Source: a virus. From it: a stretch of DNA of 32,833 bases. Positions 9,055-17,715 of this stretch are shown here, in pieces; positions within the stretch are counted from its first letter, which is position 1; each line of letters begins with the position of its first letter. The notes below the pieces were generated by a model. The model searched no databases, was not told the origin of the DNA, and worked only from the letters and a program-made list of their open reading frames with translations. The position numbers and the translations under genes are program-made. The stretch lies in IMG/VR virus record IMGVR_UViG_3300009182_000200, positions 1 to 32,833 of that record. The stretch is one strand, 5' to 3'.

Positions 9055-12000
9055 TACTCTGCTGGTGGAAATGCTCCTTTAGGACCATAATATTTTATTA
9101 GTTTATTATATGATGTTTGTCCAGGTCTTAATCCAAAATAAAAATGAAACCCGGTTGATAAAACTTGTTTTGTTCCTGTGTAATTATTAACAGTTTGTGG
9201 TAAAAATATTTGATTATTTTTATCATAATAACCCATTGGTGTCCATGTTTTATTAACCACGACATATGTTGTTCCTGATGGACCTCCTACACTATTAAAA
9301 GACCCTCCAGTAATATTTAACCATAAATCACCTTCTGTTTCACCACTTGCTGCACCAAAATATAAATTGGGTGTTCCACTATATTTTATATATTCAAATC
9401 TTTCGATTGAACTACCATAATTACCTGGCCATTTAAAAGTGTCATGATCTTTTGTAATTGGTTTTAACATATATTCTTCCTCACCATCTGCCATTACGTA
9501 GTTAGTTGTTGTTCCTGTTTCACTTCCAATTGAAAATATTCTTTGAAGTTTCATTGATGCAATTGTAGATGGGTTTTTTAAAAATGTTTGTTGGTCACTT
9601 AAACCACCTGATGCACCAAAACCATCACCATATTTTTCCCATAAATAAAATGGTACTTTTTGTGTGTAATCACCTAGTCTATTATTTAAACATAATCTTA
9701 CAAATCTACCATCGGCATCTAATTTAAAATCAATTGGTGTTGGACCCCATTGACCTGTTAAACCTGTATTCCCAAAATAACCACTATACATTGTGTTTTC
9801 TGGATCCATAAATTCATTATTATAATTAAAATAATGTGGTACATCTAAATCAAACGCTTCAATTCCTACCTCATTATTAATTGACATTAATTGAGTAATA
9901 TCACCATCCAAAACTTTAGAATTATTTAATAAAGTTGTAACTGCAGGTGCTGCAAGTCCAGCAACACCAACGCCCACTAATGACACAAGTAAATTTGGGT
10001 CAGACGGACCCCATTGTGATTTACTAAAAAAATCTTCAACATTTGTTTTTGCTCCACTAACATCCATTCTATAATCAATGACATGTTCAAGTATATTTGC
10101 AGGATCTTGATATGATGTTGACCCAATATCTCTAATAACAGAACACGATGGGTCAACTCTTGGGTCATAACAAATTTCATATAAAAATTCGTCTCTAACA
10201 CCAACATCATATACTGTTGTAGGTCTTATTAAACCTTTAAAACCACCGCTATCCCATTGACCCGTAAATGTTTTAGTATTAGGATTATAAGGTGTACTTC
10301 TGTAATAAAATTTTTGTTGGTATACATCATAAAATAATAACTCCCTCGGAAATTTTGACCCTCTTTGGTTTAAATCATATATTGCTTGATTATCCCATTT
10401 GATTCTAAAATCAAATTTAAACATATATAATAAACCGTTTAACCAATTATCAATATAAGAATAATTTAATACCCCACCACAAAAAAATGAATGTACTCTT
10501 TTCCTACGATACCATTCTAATAAAAAATCGAAATTATTTGATTTTCCTTTAATAACAGGAATACATGTAAAAACCCCATCCCTTACTTCCGATAAACCTG
10601 TTTTTGTTTTTCTATCAAAATATGAACTACTGATACAACCCCAAGGAGAATATCTTGGTAACCTATCAGTATTTTCACTCGCAGAGATATCTGCCATAAT
10701 AGTATAACCAGAGTATGAAGATCCACTTGGTTTTGTTTTACTTATTACAAAACCGTTAATGTGGTATATTGAGTTAGGGTCAAATCCGGTATCTGGGTTA
10801 TGAGGTAAATATGGGTTACCATATGTAACATTACTATTTGCCCATAAATATGCTAATGATGTTGTTTCATTATATAATTTATCATATTTTTCACATCCGG
10901 TCTCAATTGACAAAGTATTTCCAGACGTTGATTTTTCTGTTAAAGGTGCCGCCCTATCATATATTCTTAAAACCGCATATAAACCAAGATCACGAACAAC
11001 ACCTGCACCATTATAACGTCCGTCTTCTTGACTCGATCCTGACCTTTTTTGACCATAATTATCATAATTTAAACCAAAATTATTAGTAAATTCTTCATAA
11101 GTGTAATTCGCAGAAATCCAGTCAGTTTTATTATTGGTATTTAAATGATGACCATATACGTCAAATATATTTGCCAAAACATTTTGATTAGTAACGCTAT
11201 TATAATAATTGGGGTACGATTCGTTATTAAACCAATTATTTGTTCCATCAATATGAAAACCTAATATATTTAAACTAGGATAATCTTGAATATTTGAACC
11301 AAACGAAATTAAACTATTAATTTCAACTGCTGCTCCATTATAATTAAAATAAACAATACTATCAGCAAAAGTACTTGATTTAACAATACCAGTTTGTGGT
11401 TTTGTAGTTGCACTGTATGGTAATATATTATCATCAATAATTGGATAAATATGTGCATAAAAACGAGAATTGTTATAGTCTCCCTCTGGTATTAAAGTTG
11501 GGTCTAATAAATGTGAGGAGTCATGTAATTGTTGTAATGAATTTATGTCTAAATTTTGTGGTGTGTACGTTGTATTTCCAGTATATGAAAAACTTCTAGA
11601 ACTTGTTTCGTTTAATGTCATACCGCTAAGAAATGTACTACCAGTTGTTGTACCTGTTCTAATTTCAAAAGGGATTAACATGACTTTATCACCATAACCA
11701 GTGACTGTATCGACTCCGACTCCAAAGACTTTACACTTTACTTCACCAATACAACAAAAATTATCATTAGTATTTTGATTGTTATTATCTGAACCAGTAT
11801 CACTAGTACATTCCTCACATTCAGGATAAACAGTTAATGGTAACTGTTTAGTTCCCCTATCTTGTAGAACATACGCAGTATTCATAAAATTCTCACCAAT
11901 TCTACAAAAAGGTCTCCAATTAAACGGCCACCCAAAATATACGTCATATAAAGATTGTCCAATAGACCTAAATATTCTACCTAAAAATTCAAAGATTTTA

Positions 12001-13652
12001 ATAAAAATAACTGCAAAAATAAATTGAAGAAATAATAAAATTTGGGTTATTAATAACCCAAATTTTATTCTATTTTTAAACCCATAATTTGTTGGGAAAT
12101 AATTCGCACTACCGGAACAGTCGTCTTCTGCATTTGGTCGAATTTCCTTAATCCCCAAAAATGCATCCCGTCTTGATAACCCAAAAAAAGATTCTATTGT
12201 TGAAACCTCATAGTGCGTACCTTGAAAAGATGATGGTGTATAAACCTTACCATATATAAATTTATAAAATGTGTCTTCCGGTATGTCATCATTATTTACA
12301 CCCAACATTAAATCCATTTTATGATTTCTTTGTTCATTTGTCATTAATGATAACGTTGAACCTGTAGGTGTTGGTACTCTAAAATAATCCTCAAATACAT
12401 CGGAAAACACGTATGATGATAACATAGTCTCGTTATATTCACCATAATCATTATAACCTTTTGGATCTAAATTAAATTCACGAATATTTGGTATTAAATA
12501 ATATGCCGATTCAGTTCCTTTAAATGTTGACACATTACCAACATCTAAACCAACTCTAAATCTTGCAGTTGTAGTAGTTGCAATACCTTTGTTTGGATCG
12601 TTTGTGATGTCTTGTTCACCAAATTCATTGGTGTATGTGTACTCCATATTCATTGGGATAACTAACATTGCACTACCATCTTCATCAATCACACCAGGTT
12701 CAAAATATTCTAATTCAGGGTATTCAGAAACACCATCAGAACCAATTACTTTAGACGTTTTAAATCTTACTCCCTCTACTTGTCCTTTTCTTGTTTTTAG
12801 ATTACATTTATATCCTGTTTTTTTCCTAATAACACCAGATCTTTTAACTGCATCTCCATTATCATCTGTTACGGTTGATAATAAAAATAATGATATTGGT
12901 TCTATTTTTATACCTTTTTCAGATAAATCAAAATCCACTCTAGTGATACCAAGTTGACATATATCTTTATTACCCCAAAATGGAACAACTTGTATTGTTT
13001 TATTAAATTTAACTATTTGTGGTAGACCATCTATATCCGTATCTGATTTAAATTTATAAAACCTATCAAACCTGTCTTCCGCCACACCATGTCTTATGAA
13101 ATCATATGGTCTAATTGAAAAACAACCCATATCAGATAAATCAATATCCACATGAATGGTTTGTTGTCCTAAAGGGACACCCCAAATCATAAAATCACCA
13201 GCATCATTTGTTTTTACTGTGAAATTATAATAATCGTGATATACTTGTAAAACTTCTTCTCTTGTTAATATGTCTTCTTGGTCAGGGAATGTACCAGTTG
13301 GTTTATGTCCACCGTGTTGTTTTCTAGCAGGTAAAAGATTATAACGATAGTTATTTTCATTCCTATCCTCAACAGAAGTGTAAGGATATAATGCGGATAT
13401 TACTGGATCTGTTGTATCAATATCTTTAATTGGTACAAAAATTGAAACTCGACAATTTGGGATACCAAATCCATTATTAGCGGTAATTCTACCACACACA
13501 ACCCCATAATCACTACAAAATGAACGATAAATATCTGTTTGACTTATTTTTATACTTAATATTTCTAATAAATCATAATTTTGTTTTAGTTCAAATGTAA
13601 TATTTTGATCTACACCAATATTGGTTGCGATTCTATGTTTTTGTAATTCCAT
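9054..13652 (-). CDS. Very large tail/baseplate protein with a carboxypeptidase-regulatory-like domain and a central hydrophobic segment
   Basis: A 1532-aa protein directly downstream of the gp6-like gene. Residues about 50-170 look like a carboxypeptidase-regulatory-type beta-sandwich: GRITANNGFGIPNCRVSIFV, later VKTNDAGDFMIWGVPLGQQ. Residues about 531-556 (FGLLITQILLFLQFIFAVIF plus IKIFEF) form a strongly hydrophobic stretch that could be a membrane helix, which is odd for a virion protein. Just after it come clustered cysteines at about 612, 615, 633, 634 and 640 (CEEC ... CC ... C), possibly a metal site or disulfides. The rest is long, beta-rich and aromatic. Its place after gp25-like and gp6-like genes suggests a baseplate protein, possibly one that meets the host membrane. 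The exact function is unknown. Confidence 0.75.
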   Translation of the reverse strand: MELQKHRIATNIGVDQNITFELKQNYDLLEILSIKISQTDIYRSFCSDYGVVCGRITANNGFGIPNCRVSIFVPIKDIDTTDPVISALYPYTSVEDRNENNYRYNLLPARKQHGGHKPTGTFPDQEDILTREEVLQVYHDYYNFTVKTNDAGDFMIWGVPLGQQTIHVDIDLSDMGCFSIRPYDFIRHGVAEDRFDRFYKFKSDTDIDGLPQIVKFNKTIQVVPFWGNKDICQLGITRVDFDLSEKGIKIEPISLFLLSTVTDDNGDAVKRSGVIRKKTGYKCNLKTRKGQVEGVRFKTSKVIGSDGVSEYPELEYFEPGVIDEDGSAMLVIPMNMEYTYTNEFGEQDITNDPNKGIATTTTARFRVGLDVGNVSTFKGTESAYYLIPNIREFNLDPKGYNDYGEYNETMLSSYVFSDVFEDYFRVPTPTGSTLSLMTNEQRNHKMDLMLGVNNDDIPEDTFYKFIYGKVYTPSSFQGTHYEVSTIESFFGLSRRDAFLGIKEIRPNAEDDCSGSANYFPTNYGFKNRIKFGLLITQILLFLQFIFAVIFIKIFEFLGRIFRSIGQSLYDVYFGWPFNWRPFCRIGENFMNTAYVLQDRGTKQLPLTVYPECEECTSDTGSDNNNQNTNDNFCCIGEVKCKVFGVGVDTVTGYGDKVMLIPFEIRTGTTTGSTFLSGMTLNETSSRSFSYTGNTTYTPQNLDINSLQQLHDSSHLLDPTLIPEGDYNNSRFYAHIYPIIDDNILPYSATTKPQTGIVKSSTFADSIVYFNYNGAAVEINSLISFGSNIQDYPSLNILGFHIDGTNNWFNNESYPNYYNSVTNQNVLANIFDVYGHHLNTNNKTDWISANYTYEEFTNNFGLNYDNYGQKRSGSSQEDGRYNGAGVVRDLGLYAVLRIYDRAAPLTEKSTSGNTLSIETGCEKYDKLYNETTSLAYLWANSNVTYGNPYLPHNPDTGFDPNSIYHINGFVISKTKPSGSSYSGYTIMADISASENTDRLPRYSPWGCISSSYFDRKTKTGLSEVRDGVFTCIPVIKGKSNNFDFLLEWYRRKRVHSFFCGGVLNYSYIDNWLNGLLYMFKFDFRIKWDNQAIYDLNQRGSKFPRELLFYDVYQQKFYYRSTPYNPNTKTFTGQWDSGGFKGLIRPTTVYDVGVRDEFLYEICYDPRVDPSCSVIRDIGSTSYQDPANILEHVIDYRMDVSGAKTNVEDFFSKSQWGPSDPNLLVSLVGVGVAGLAAPAVTTLLNNSKVLDGDITQLMSINNEVGIEAFDLDVPHYFNYNNEFMDPENTMYSGYFGNTGLTGQWGPTPIDFKLDADGRFVRLCLNNRLGDYTQKVPFYLWEKYGDGFGASGGLSDQQTFLKNPSTIASMKLQRIFSIGSETGTTTNYVMADGEEEYMLKPITKDHDTFKWPGNYGSSIERFEYIKYSGTPNLYFGAASGETEGDLWLNITGGSFNSVGGPSGTTYVVVNKTWTPMGYYDKNNQIFLPQTVNNYTGTKQVLSTGFHFYFGLRPGQTSYNKLIKYYGPKGAFPPAE
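11985..12062 (-). other. Segment coding the hydrophobic, membrane-helix-like stretch of the 1532-aa protein
   Basis: Codons 531-556 encode about 26 residues that are nearly all Leu, Ile, Phe, Val or Ala, followed by a basic, amphipathic stretch (GRIFRSIGQ). Length and hydrophobicity suit a single membrane-spanning helix. It begins just after a basic Lys-Asn-Arg-Ile-Lys. This is a reading by eye, and a buried helix in a trimeric core is an alternative. Confidence 0.5.
12034..12069. repeat. Perfect 36-bp palindrome inside the 1532-aa gene
   Basis: The 18-base arm AATAAAATTTGGGTTATT at 12034-12051 is followed at once by its exact reverse complement at 12052-12069, with no spacer. It covers the start of the hydrophobic segment (codons for Ile-Lys-Phe-Gly-Leu-Leu-Ile-Thr-Gln-Ile-Leu). 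The six central G/C pairs make chance formation from A/T bias alone less likely. It has no adjoining T-run, so it is not a standard terminator. Confidence 0.9.
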
Positions 13653-13710
13653 ATTTATATAAATAGAAAAAAATATATTTTCTTATATTAATATAAATAA
13701 TTTTAAAATT
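13653..13710. repeat. Three short A/T-only palindromes between the gp6-like gene and the 1532-aa gene
   Basis: The 56-base gap, plus two bases of the gp6-like stop codon, holds ATTTATATAAAT (13653-13664), TTATATTAATATAA (13683-13696) and AATTTTAAAATT (13699-13710). In DNA this A/T-rich, short palindromes arise easily, so a regulatory role is speculative. There is no T-run hairpin and no Shine-Dalgarno sequence in the gap. Confidence 0.4.
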
Positions 13711-15541
13711 AATATGTAGTCGTTCCTAAAGTTTTTAATCTTACCATAATATCGGTATTTGGAAATCTTATTTGATAAATTTGATTTGATTTCATAAATA
13801 CCGTCATATCTGATTGTTGAATTTCTTGAGTAGTTCTATCTACAAATGATTGTGCAACTTGTGATGATGAATATTGTCCACCGTTTAAATTATAAACTCT
13901 AATATCTACAACATTTATTACACCATTAACACTACCAATAATTTTCATTAAATCACCGATAAATAATGGGTCACCCATTTTTCTTTTTGAAATATCAAAG
14001 TAAGTAATACAGTCTTGTATGGTTGTTTTAACAATATCCGTCTGACTTGAATTTTTATCTATAAGTAAATCAATTTGTAATCCTAAATCAATAACCTCAC
14101 CACTTACAATATCCAAATAATCATTTATCATTCTATATTCAGAAAGATATGATAAAATATTATTTTTTAATGTATTTGAAACTATATCTGTTAAATTACC
14201 CTGATAATCATAAGATAATAATTTAATTTTTATTTTATTATCTTCTTCCATAACATTAACCTTTGCAGGTGCACCAAACGTTGAAGGCATAGTTTCAATC
14301 AACGATTTGTAATCATTTAATGTTACCGCTCTATCTTGTGCTGCAAAGTTAAATGAAACCATATTTCTAATTTCTTCAACAGTTGGTTGGTCTGCACCAC
14401 CTACTGCTGGTGTAACATTTGTCACATTTAATGATTGAATCACCTGATTATTTATCGACCCAACAGGACCTTGTACATTAAATTCAACAGTATCAACACT
14501 TGTTATGACATCCACACCCAAATTAGAGTCTTTACCACCACCAATTCTATATTTAACAAATAATGTGGTGTTTATCTTTGGTGTCGAACCTAAAGATAGA
14601 TTATTTAAATATGAACCCAAGGAAACTCTCATATTTCCATTCATATAATCATCTAAATTAGACAATGGGTCAACACTACCAGAACCAAACGTTAATGAAA
14701 AATATCCTTCTGGTGTATATTCTGTAACAAATTTATTATTAACAGGAAGATAAATACCTGATTTAAAATTTTGTCTGTCCGAAACAGATGTTGGATCAGG
14801 TATAAATACTTTATCTTGTATCATTGTTTTAACTTCGTACCACTTATTTTGAGATGAATAAAATTCTGACGATGTTGGATTTGATGAATATGTCGTTCCT
14901 TCTTTATGTATAACCGAAGTAACACCTAAAACATTTTGTTCAGGTAAATATAATTTTAAAAATGGTTTTTGATCTACCGAACTAATAACTCTTCTAAATA
15001 TTCTTGTTGTACCATTTACTACAGGTTCTCTCTTTGTTATGGTATATGATATTAATTTATTATTTGCATCAAAATTAGGTATCTTTAAACGGTTTGATTC
15101 TCCCCTATTATTAAATGGACTTGAAAAGTCAATATCATCTATTGTCTCAAAAACTTGACCTCCACCTGAAACTTGTGCTCCAGATTTTAAAATACCTTCA
15201 TATCTTTCATCATCTTTATCACCTCTAACAGGAACATTTATTGAAAAATCACATAATGCAACGGATGGTCTTGAACCAGGTAACCTAATTCCATAAGTTT
15301 TTGCAATATGGAATAATGATTGTCTTTGTTGTGCAAAGTCTAACATTGTTTCTTGCCAAACCCTATCAATATGAAAATGTAAATTATCTGCGACTGCAGC
15401 GTTAATATCTAATAATACGGAATAAATCGATGCATCATTTGTATTTTTTACTAAATCGGGATAATAATCTTTGGTTAAAGTTACCAATTCTTGTCTTAGT
15501 CCGGCAAAATCACGAACACTATAACTAATTTTTTTACTCAT
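13709..15541 (-). CDS. Baseplate wedge protein, gp6/baseplate J-like
   Basis: A 610-aa protein matching the T4 gp6/P2 gpJ type, which forms the inner ring of the baseplate wedge and triggers sheath contraction. The N-terminus (SYSVRDFAGLRQELVTLTKD) and the following DASIYSVLLDINAAVADNLH with DRVWQETMLDFAQQRQSLFH are the typical start of J-like proteins. A glycine-rich stretch (KYRIGGGKDSNLGVDVITSV) leads to GGADQPTVEEIRNMVSFNFA and AVTLNDYKSLIETMPSTFGA, the conserved J-family segment. Its ATG lies one base after the gp25-like stop (TAA-N-ATG), so the two are coupled, as expected because gp25 and gp6 are partners in the wedge. Its length is close to T4 gp6 (660 aa). Confidence 0.9.
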   Translation of the reverse strand: MSKKISYSVRDFAGLRQELVTLTKDYYPDLVKNTNDASIYSVLLDINAAVADNLHFHIDRVWQETMLDFAQQRQSLFHIAKTYGIRLPGSRPSVALCDFSINVPVRGDKDDERYEGILKSGAQVSGGGQVFETIDDIDFSSPFNNRGESNRLKIPNFDANNKLISYTITKREPVVNGTTRIFRRVISSVDQKPFLKLYLPEQNVLGVTSVIHKEGTTYSSNPTSSEFYSSQNKWYEVKTMIQDKVFIPDPTSVSDRQNFKSGIYLPVNNKFVTEYTPEGYFSLTFGSGSVDPLSNLDDYMNGNMRVSLGSYLNNLSLGSTPKINTTLFVKYRIGGGKDSNLGVDVITSVDTVEFNVQGPVGSINNQVIQSLNVTNVTPAVGGADQPTVEEIRNMVSFNFAAQDRAVTLNDYKSLIETMPSTFGAPAKVNVMEEDNKIKIKLLSYDYQGNLTDIVSNTLKNNILSYLSEYRMINDYLDIVSGEVIDLGLQIDLLIDKNSSQTDIVKTTIQDCITYFDISKRKMGDPLFIGDLMKIIGSVNGVINVVDIRVYNLNGGQYSSSQVAQSFVDRTTQEIQQSDMTVFMKSNQIYQIRFPNTDIMVRLKTLGTTTY

Positions 15542-15542
15542 T

Positions 15543-15995
15543 TTATATATTAATAATTATGAAATCGGAAGATGAAAACGCTCCGTTATTTACTGTATAA
15601 TCAATTTTTACTATTGCAGTATATGGATGTGTTGATGCATCTGAAACCCTAAATAATCTTTCGTCTTCAAGTATGTTTGGTGTCATTATTACATCAGGAT
15701 TATCATCTGCGGACATTACTGTTATTGAATTAATATCCAAATTAGGGATATAATTTTTAATTGCATCACGTATTTCTGATTCAATTAAATCCCATGTTGC
15801 TTGATCATTAGGTTCAAATATAAATTCATATAATCTAGTACCAAAATCAGGTAAATAATATCTACTTCCTTTTCTTGTTAATATTAAATGAATTAAATCG
15901 GCCCTGATCTCTCTTTCAGAAGTTTCAGTCATTTGAACAAAGTCACCTGTCGTACTGTCTCTAAATGGATAATCTATACCATATGTTCTTGCCAT
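15543..15995 (-). CDS. Baseplate wedge protein, gp25-like
   Basis: A 150-aa protein of the gp25/GPW family, a small wedge component that joins the sheath to the baseplate inner ring. Supporting motifs are GIDYPFRDSTTGDFVQMTET near the N-terminus, IRADLIHLILTRKGSRYYLP with DFGTRLYEFIFEPND (the family's Leu-x-Thr-x-x-Gly-x-Arg ... Pro-x-Phe-Gly signature), and WDLIESEIRDAIKNYIPNL. The length fits T4 gp25 (132 aa). It is the first gene after the nrdA terminator, so it opens the late structural block and should have its own promoter in the 40-odd A/T-rich bases upstream, although I cannot point to a convincing one. The next gene is the gp6-like wedge partner. Confidence 0.9.
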   Translation of the reverse strand: MARTYGIDYPFRDSTTGDFVQMTETSEREIRADLIHLILTRKGSRYYLPDFGTRLYEFIFEPNDQATWDLIESEIRDAIKNYIPNLDINSITVMSADDNPDVIMTPNILEDERLFRVSDASTHPYTAIVKIDYTVNNGAFSSSDFIIINI

Positions 15996-16032
15996 ATTAA
16001 TAAATATAATGAATATAGAAATGATAATAAAT

Positions 16033-16061
16033 AAAAAAAATCGGGAGAATATCCCGATTTT
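16033..16061 (-). terminator. Rho-independent terminator after nrdA
   Basis: On the minus strand the arms AAAATCGGGA and TCCCGATTTT pair perfectly (16061-16052 with 16046-16037) around a 5-base loop. The transcript runs straight into eight U at 16040-16033, four of them in the stem. It starts 13 bases after the nrdA stop. It separates the replication/nucleotide genes from the baseplate block on the same strand. Confidence 0.9.
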
Positions 16062-16074
16062 AATGTTTTTTTAT

Positions 16075-17706
16075 TTATTCACATGAAACACATTCCATTA
16101 TATTTCTTGAGAACGCCTGTGCTGAATTTTGACTAAACTGATAATATAATGTTTTTATCCCTTCTTCGTGCGCATATAAGTATAATTGATTTATATCTTT
16201 CGCTGGAATTGATGGGTCGATCATTAAATTTAAACTTTGTGATTGATCTATAAATTTTTGTCTTTGTGATGCCTGAAGTATAATTTCTTTCGGTGTAATT
16301 TCAACAAATGTTTTAAAAACATCTTTAGTTGGAAAATCTAAATGTTGTACTGAACCGTCTTTCTTTAATATACTTGTCCAAATGTCATCAGTATTTAACC
16401 CATACTTTTCTAATTCTTTCGTCAAATAAGGATTTTTATATACTGTTTTAATTTTTGCTAAATCTTTTACAAAATAATTTGATTTAATTGGTTCAATACC
16501 CATACTAACTTGACCTAAAATAAAACTACTTGACTTAGTCGGTGCAATGGCGACCAATGTTGTATTTGCATAACCATCTCTTAATGATTTATACTTTTCA
16601 GGATTAGATTTAAATAAATCTTGTGATGCTGTTTCAGTTCTTATTTTTAATGTCTCAAAAATCTCATGATTATATGATTTAGATATTATTGATTCAAATG
16701 GGATTAACTTTGATTGAAGTAATGAATGATATCCTAAAATACCAACACCAATTGCCCTATGATGTGATGCAAATCTCCAAGCCCTTTTCATACCTGCCAT
16801 ATTAACAGATTTTTGAATAAATTCATCTAATACCGCATTTAAAAATAATGTATAAATTTCAATAGCATCAGTTTCTTTAATTTCATCCCAATAAAGTACA
16901 TTTATTGAACCGATACAACAAACAAATGAATTATAACTATCCGTTGGCAATTGGATTTCGCTACACAAATTTGACGCAGTTATTTCTAACCCTAATTCCT
17001 TATATGGTGTATTGTTATTTGAGTTATCTTTAAACATAATATAGGGAAAACCAAACTCACTACGTCTTTGGATAACTTTTGCCCAAATTTTTCTTTTGTC
17101 ACTATCGCCAGATTTCATTTCTTCCAACCATTTATCAGTAACAGTTACACCATATTGTAAATTTTGAATAGGATTACCCTCAGTTCCAATATCTAAAAAT
17201 TCATTAATATCACTATGTTCTATTGGTAAGTAAACAGCACATGCCCCTCTTCTTGCTTCAGATTGTTTACATACATCAATAGTCGTATCGTACATTCTAG
17301 CATAGTGTACGGGTCCATCAGCTTTACCTCCGGTAGATATAACCGAACCCCTTGGTCTAATATTACCCAAATATGCGGAAGTACCTCCACCATACTTTGA
17401 CATCATACCAATTTCTCTACTTGCATTTAAAATACTATCTAATGAATCATCAATATTTGATCCATAACATGAAATTGGTAAACCTTTTTCTTTACCAAAA
17501 TTAATCCAAACAGGTGTTGATAAACTATAAAAACCTCTACTCATATAGTCTTCAAATTTATCTGAAAACCCATCTATTTTTAAAATTTCTTCGGCCCTGT
17601 TTGCAATATTTTTTATTCTTTGTTCAACACTTTCGGTTATATAACCTCTAGATAAAAATTTTCTGGCATCTTCATTTGCCCATTCGTACTTATTACTCAT
17701 TATCAT
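16075..17706 (-). CDS. nrdA: Class I ribonucleotide reductase large (alpha) subunit, no ATP-cone
   Basis: The 543-aa catalytic subunit reduces ribonucleoside diphosphates to deoxy forms, using the radical supplied by NrdB. Visible active-site features are Cys80 (LPISCYGS); Asn246, Cys248 and Glu250 in SNLCSEIQLP, the thiyl-radical and general-acid/base trio; Cys263/264 (FVCCIGSINVLYW), one of which should be the partner of Cys80; Tyr521-Tyr522 on the radical path; and the C-terminal redox pair Cys539/Cys542 (CVSCE). It lacks the N-terminal ATP-cone of the roughly 760-aa E. coli type, so it begins almost directly in the catalytic barrel. The start may be codon 1 or 3 (Met-Ile-Met). It follows nrdB by 9 bases and is closed by a terminator. 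No intein is present. Confidence 0.96.
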   Translation of the reverse strand: MIMSNKYEWANEDARKFLSRGYITESVEQRIKNIANRAEEILKIDGFSDKFEDYMSRGFYSLSTPVWINFGKEKGLPISCYGSNIDDSLDSILNASREIGMMSKYGGGTSAYLGNIRPRGSVISTGGKADGPVHYARMYDTTIDVCKQSEARRGACAVYLPIEHSDINEFLDIGTEGNPIQNLQYGVTVTDKWLEEMKSGDSDKRKIWAKVIQRRSEFGFPYIMFKDNSNNNTPYKELGLEITASNLCSEIQLPTDSYNSFVCCIGSINVLYWDEIKETDAIEIYTLFLNAVLDEFIQKSVNMAGMKRAWRFASHHRAIGVGILGYHSLLQSKLIPFESIISKSYNHEIFETLKIRTETASQDLFKSNPEKYKSLRDGYANTTLVAIAPTKSSSFILGQVSMGIEPIKSNYFVKDLAKIKTVYKNPYLTKELEKYGLNTDDIWTSILKKDGSVQHLDFPTKDVFKTFVEITPKEIILQASQRQKFIDQSQSLNLMIDPSIPAKDINQLYLYAHEEGIKTLYYQFSQNSAQAFSRNIMECVSCE

Positions 17707-17715
17707 TATATTTTT

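Noticed and set aside
12034-12069. 36-bp palindrome as a transcription terminator
   Set aside because: It lies mid-gene and no T-run follows on either strand.
12589-12957. Plus-strand open frame of 122 codons
   Set aside because: It lies wholly inside the 1532-aa gene on the other strand and has no recognisable protein features. The same applies to all other plus-strand frames in the window.
13652-13659. T4-type late promoter TATAAATA on the minus strand
   Set aside because: It overlaps the ATG of the 1532-aa gene, leaving no leader. In such A/T-rich DNA the match is likely chance.
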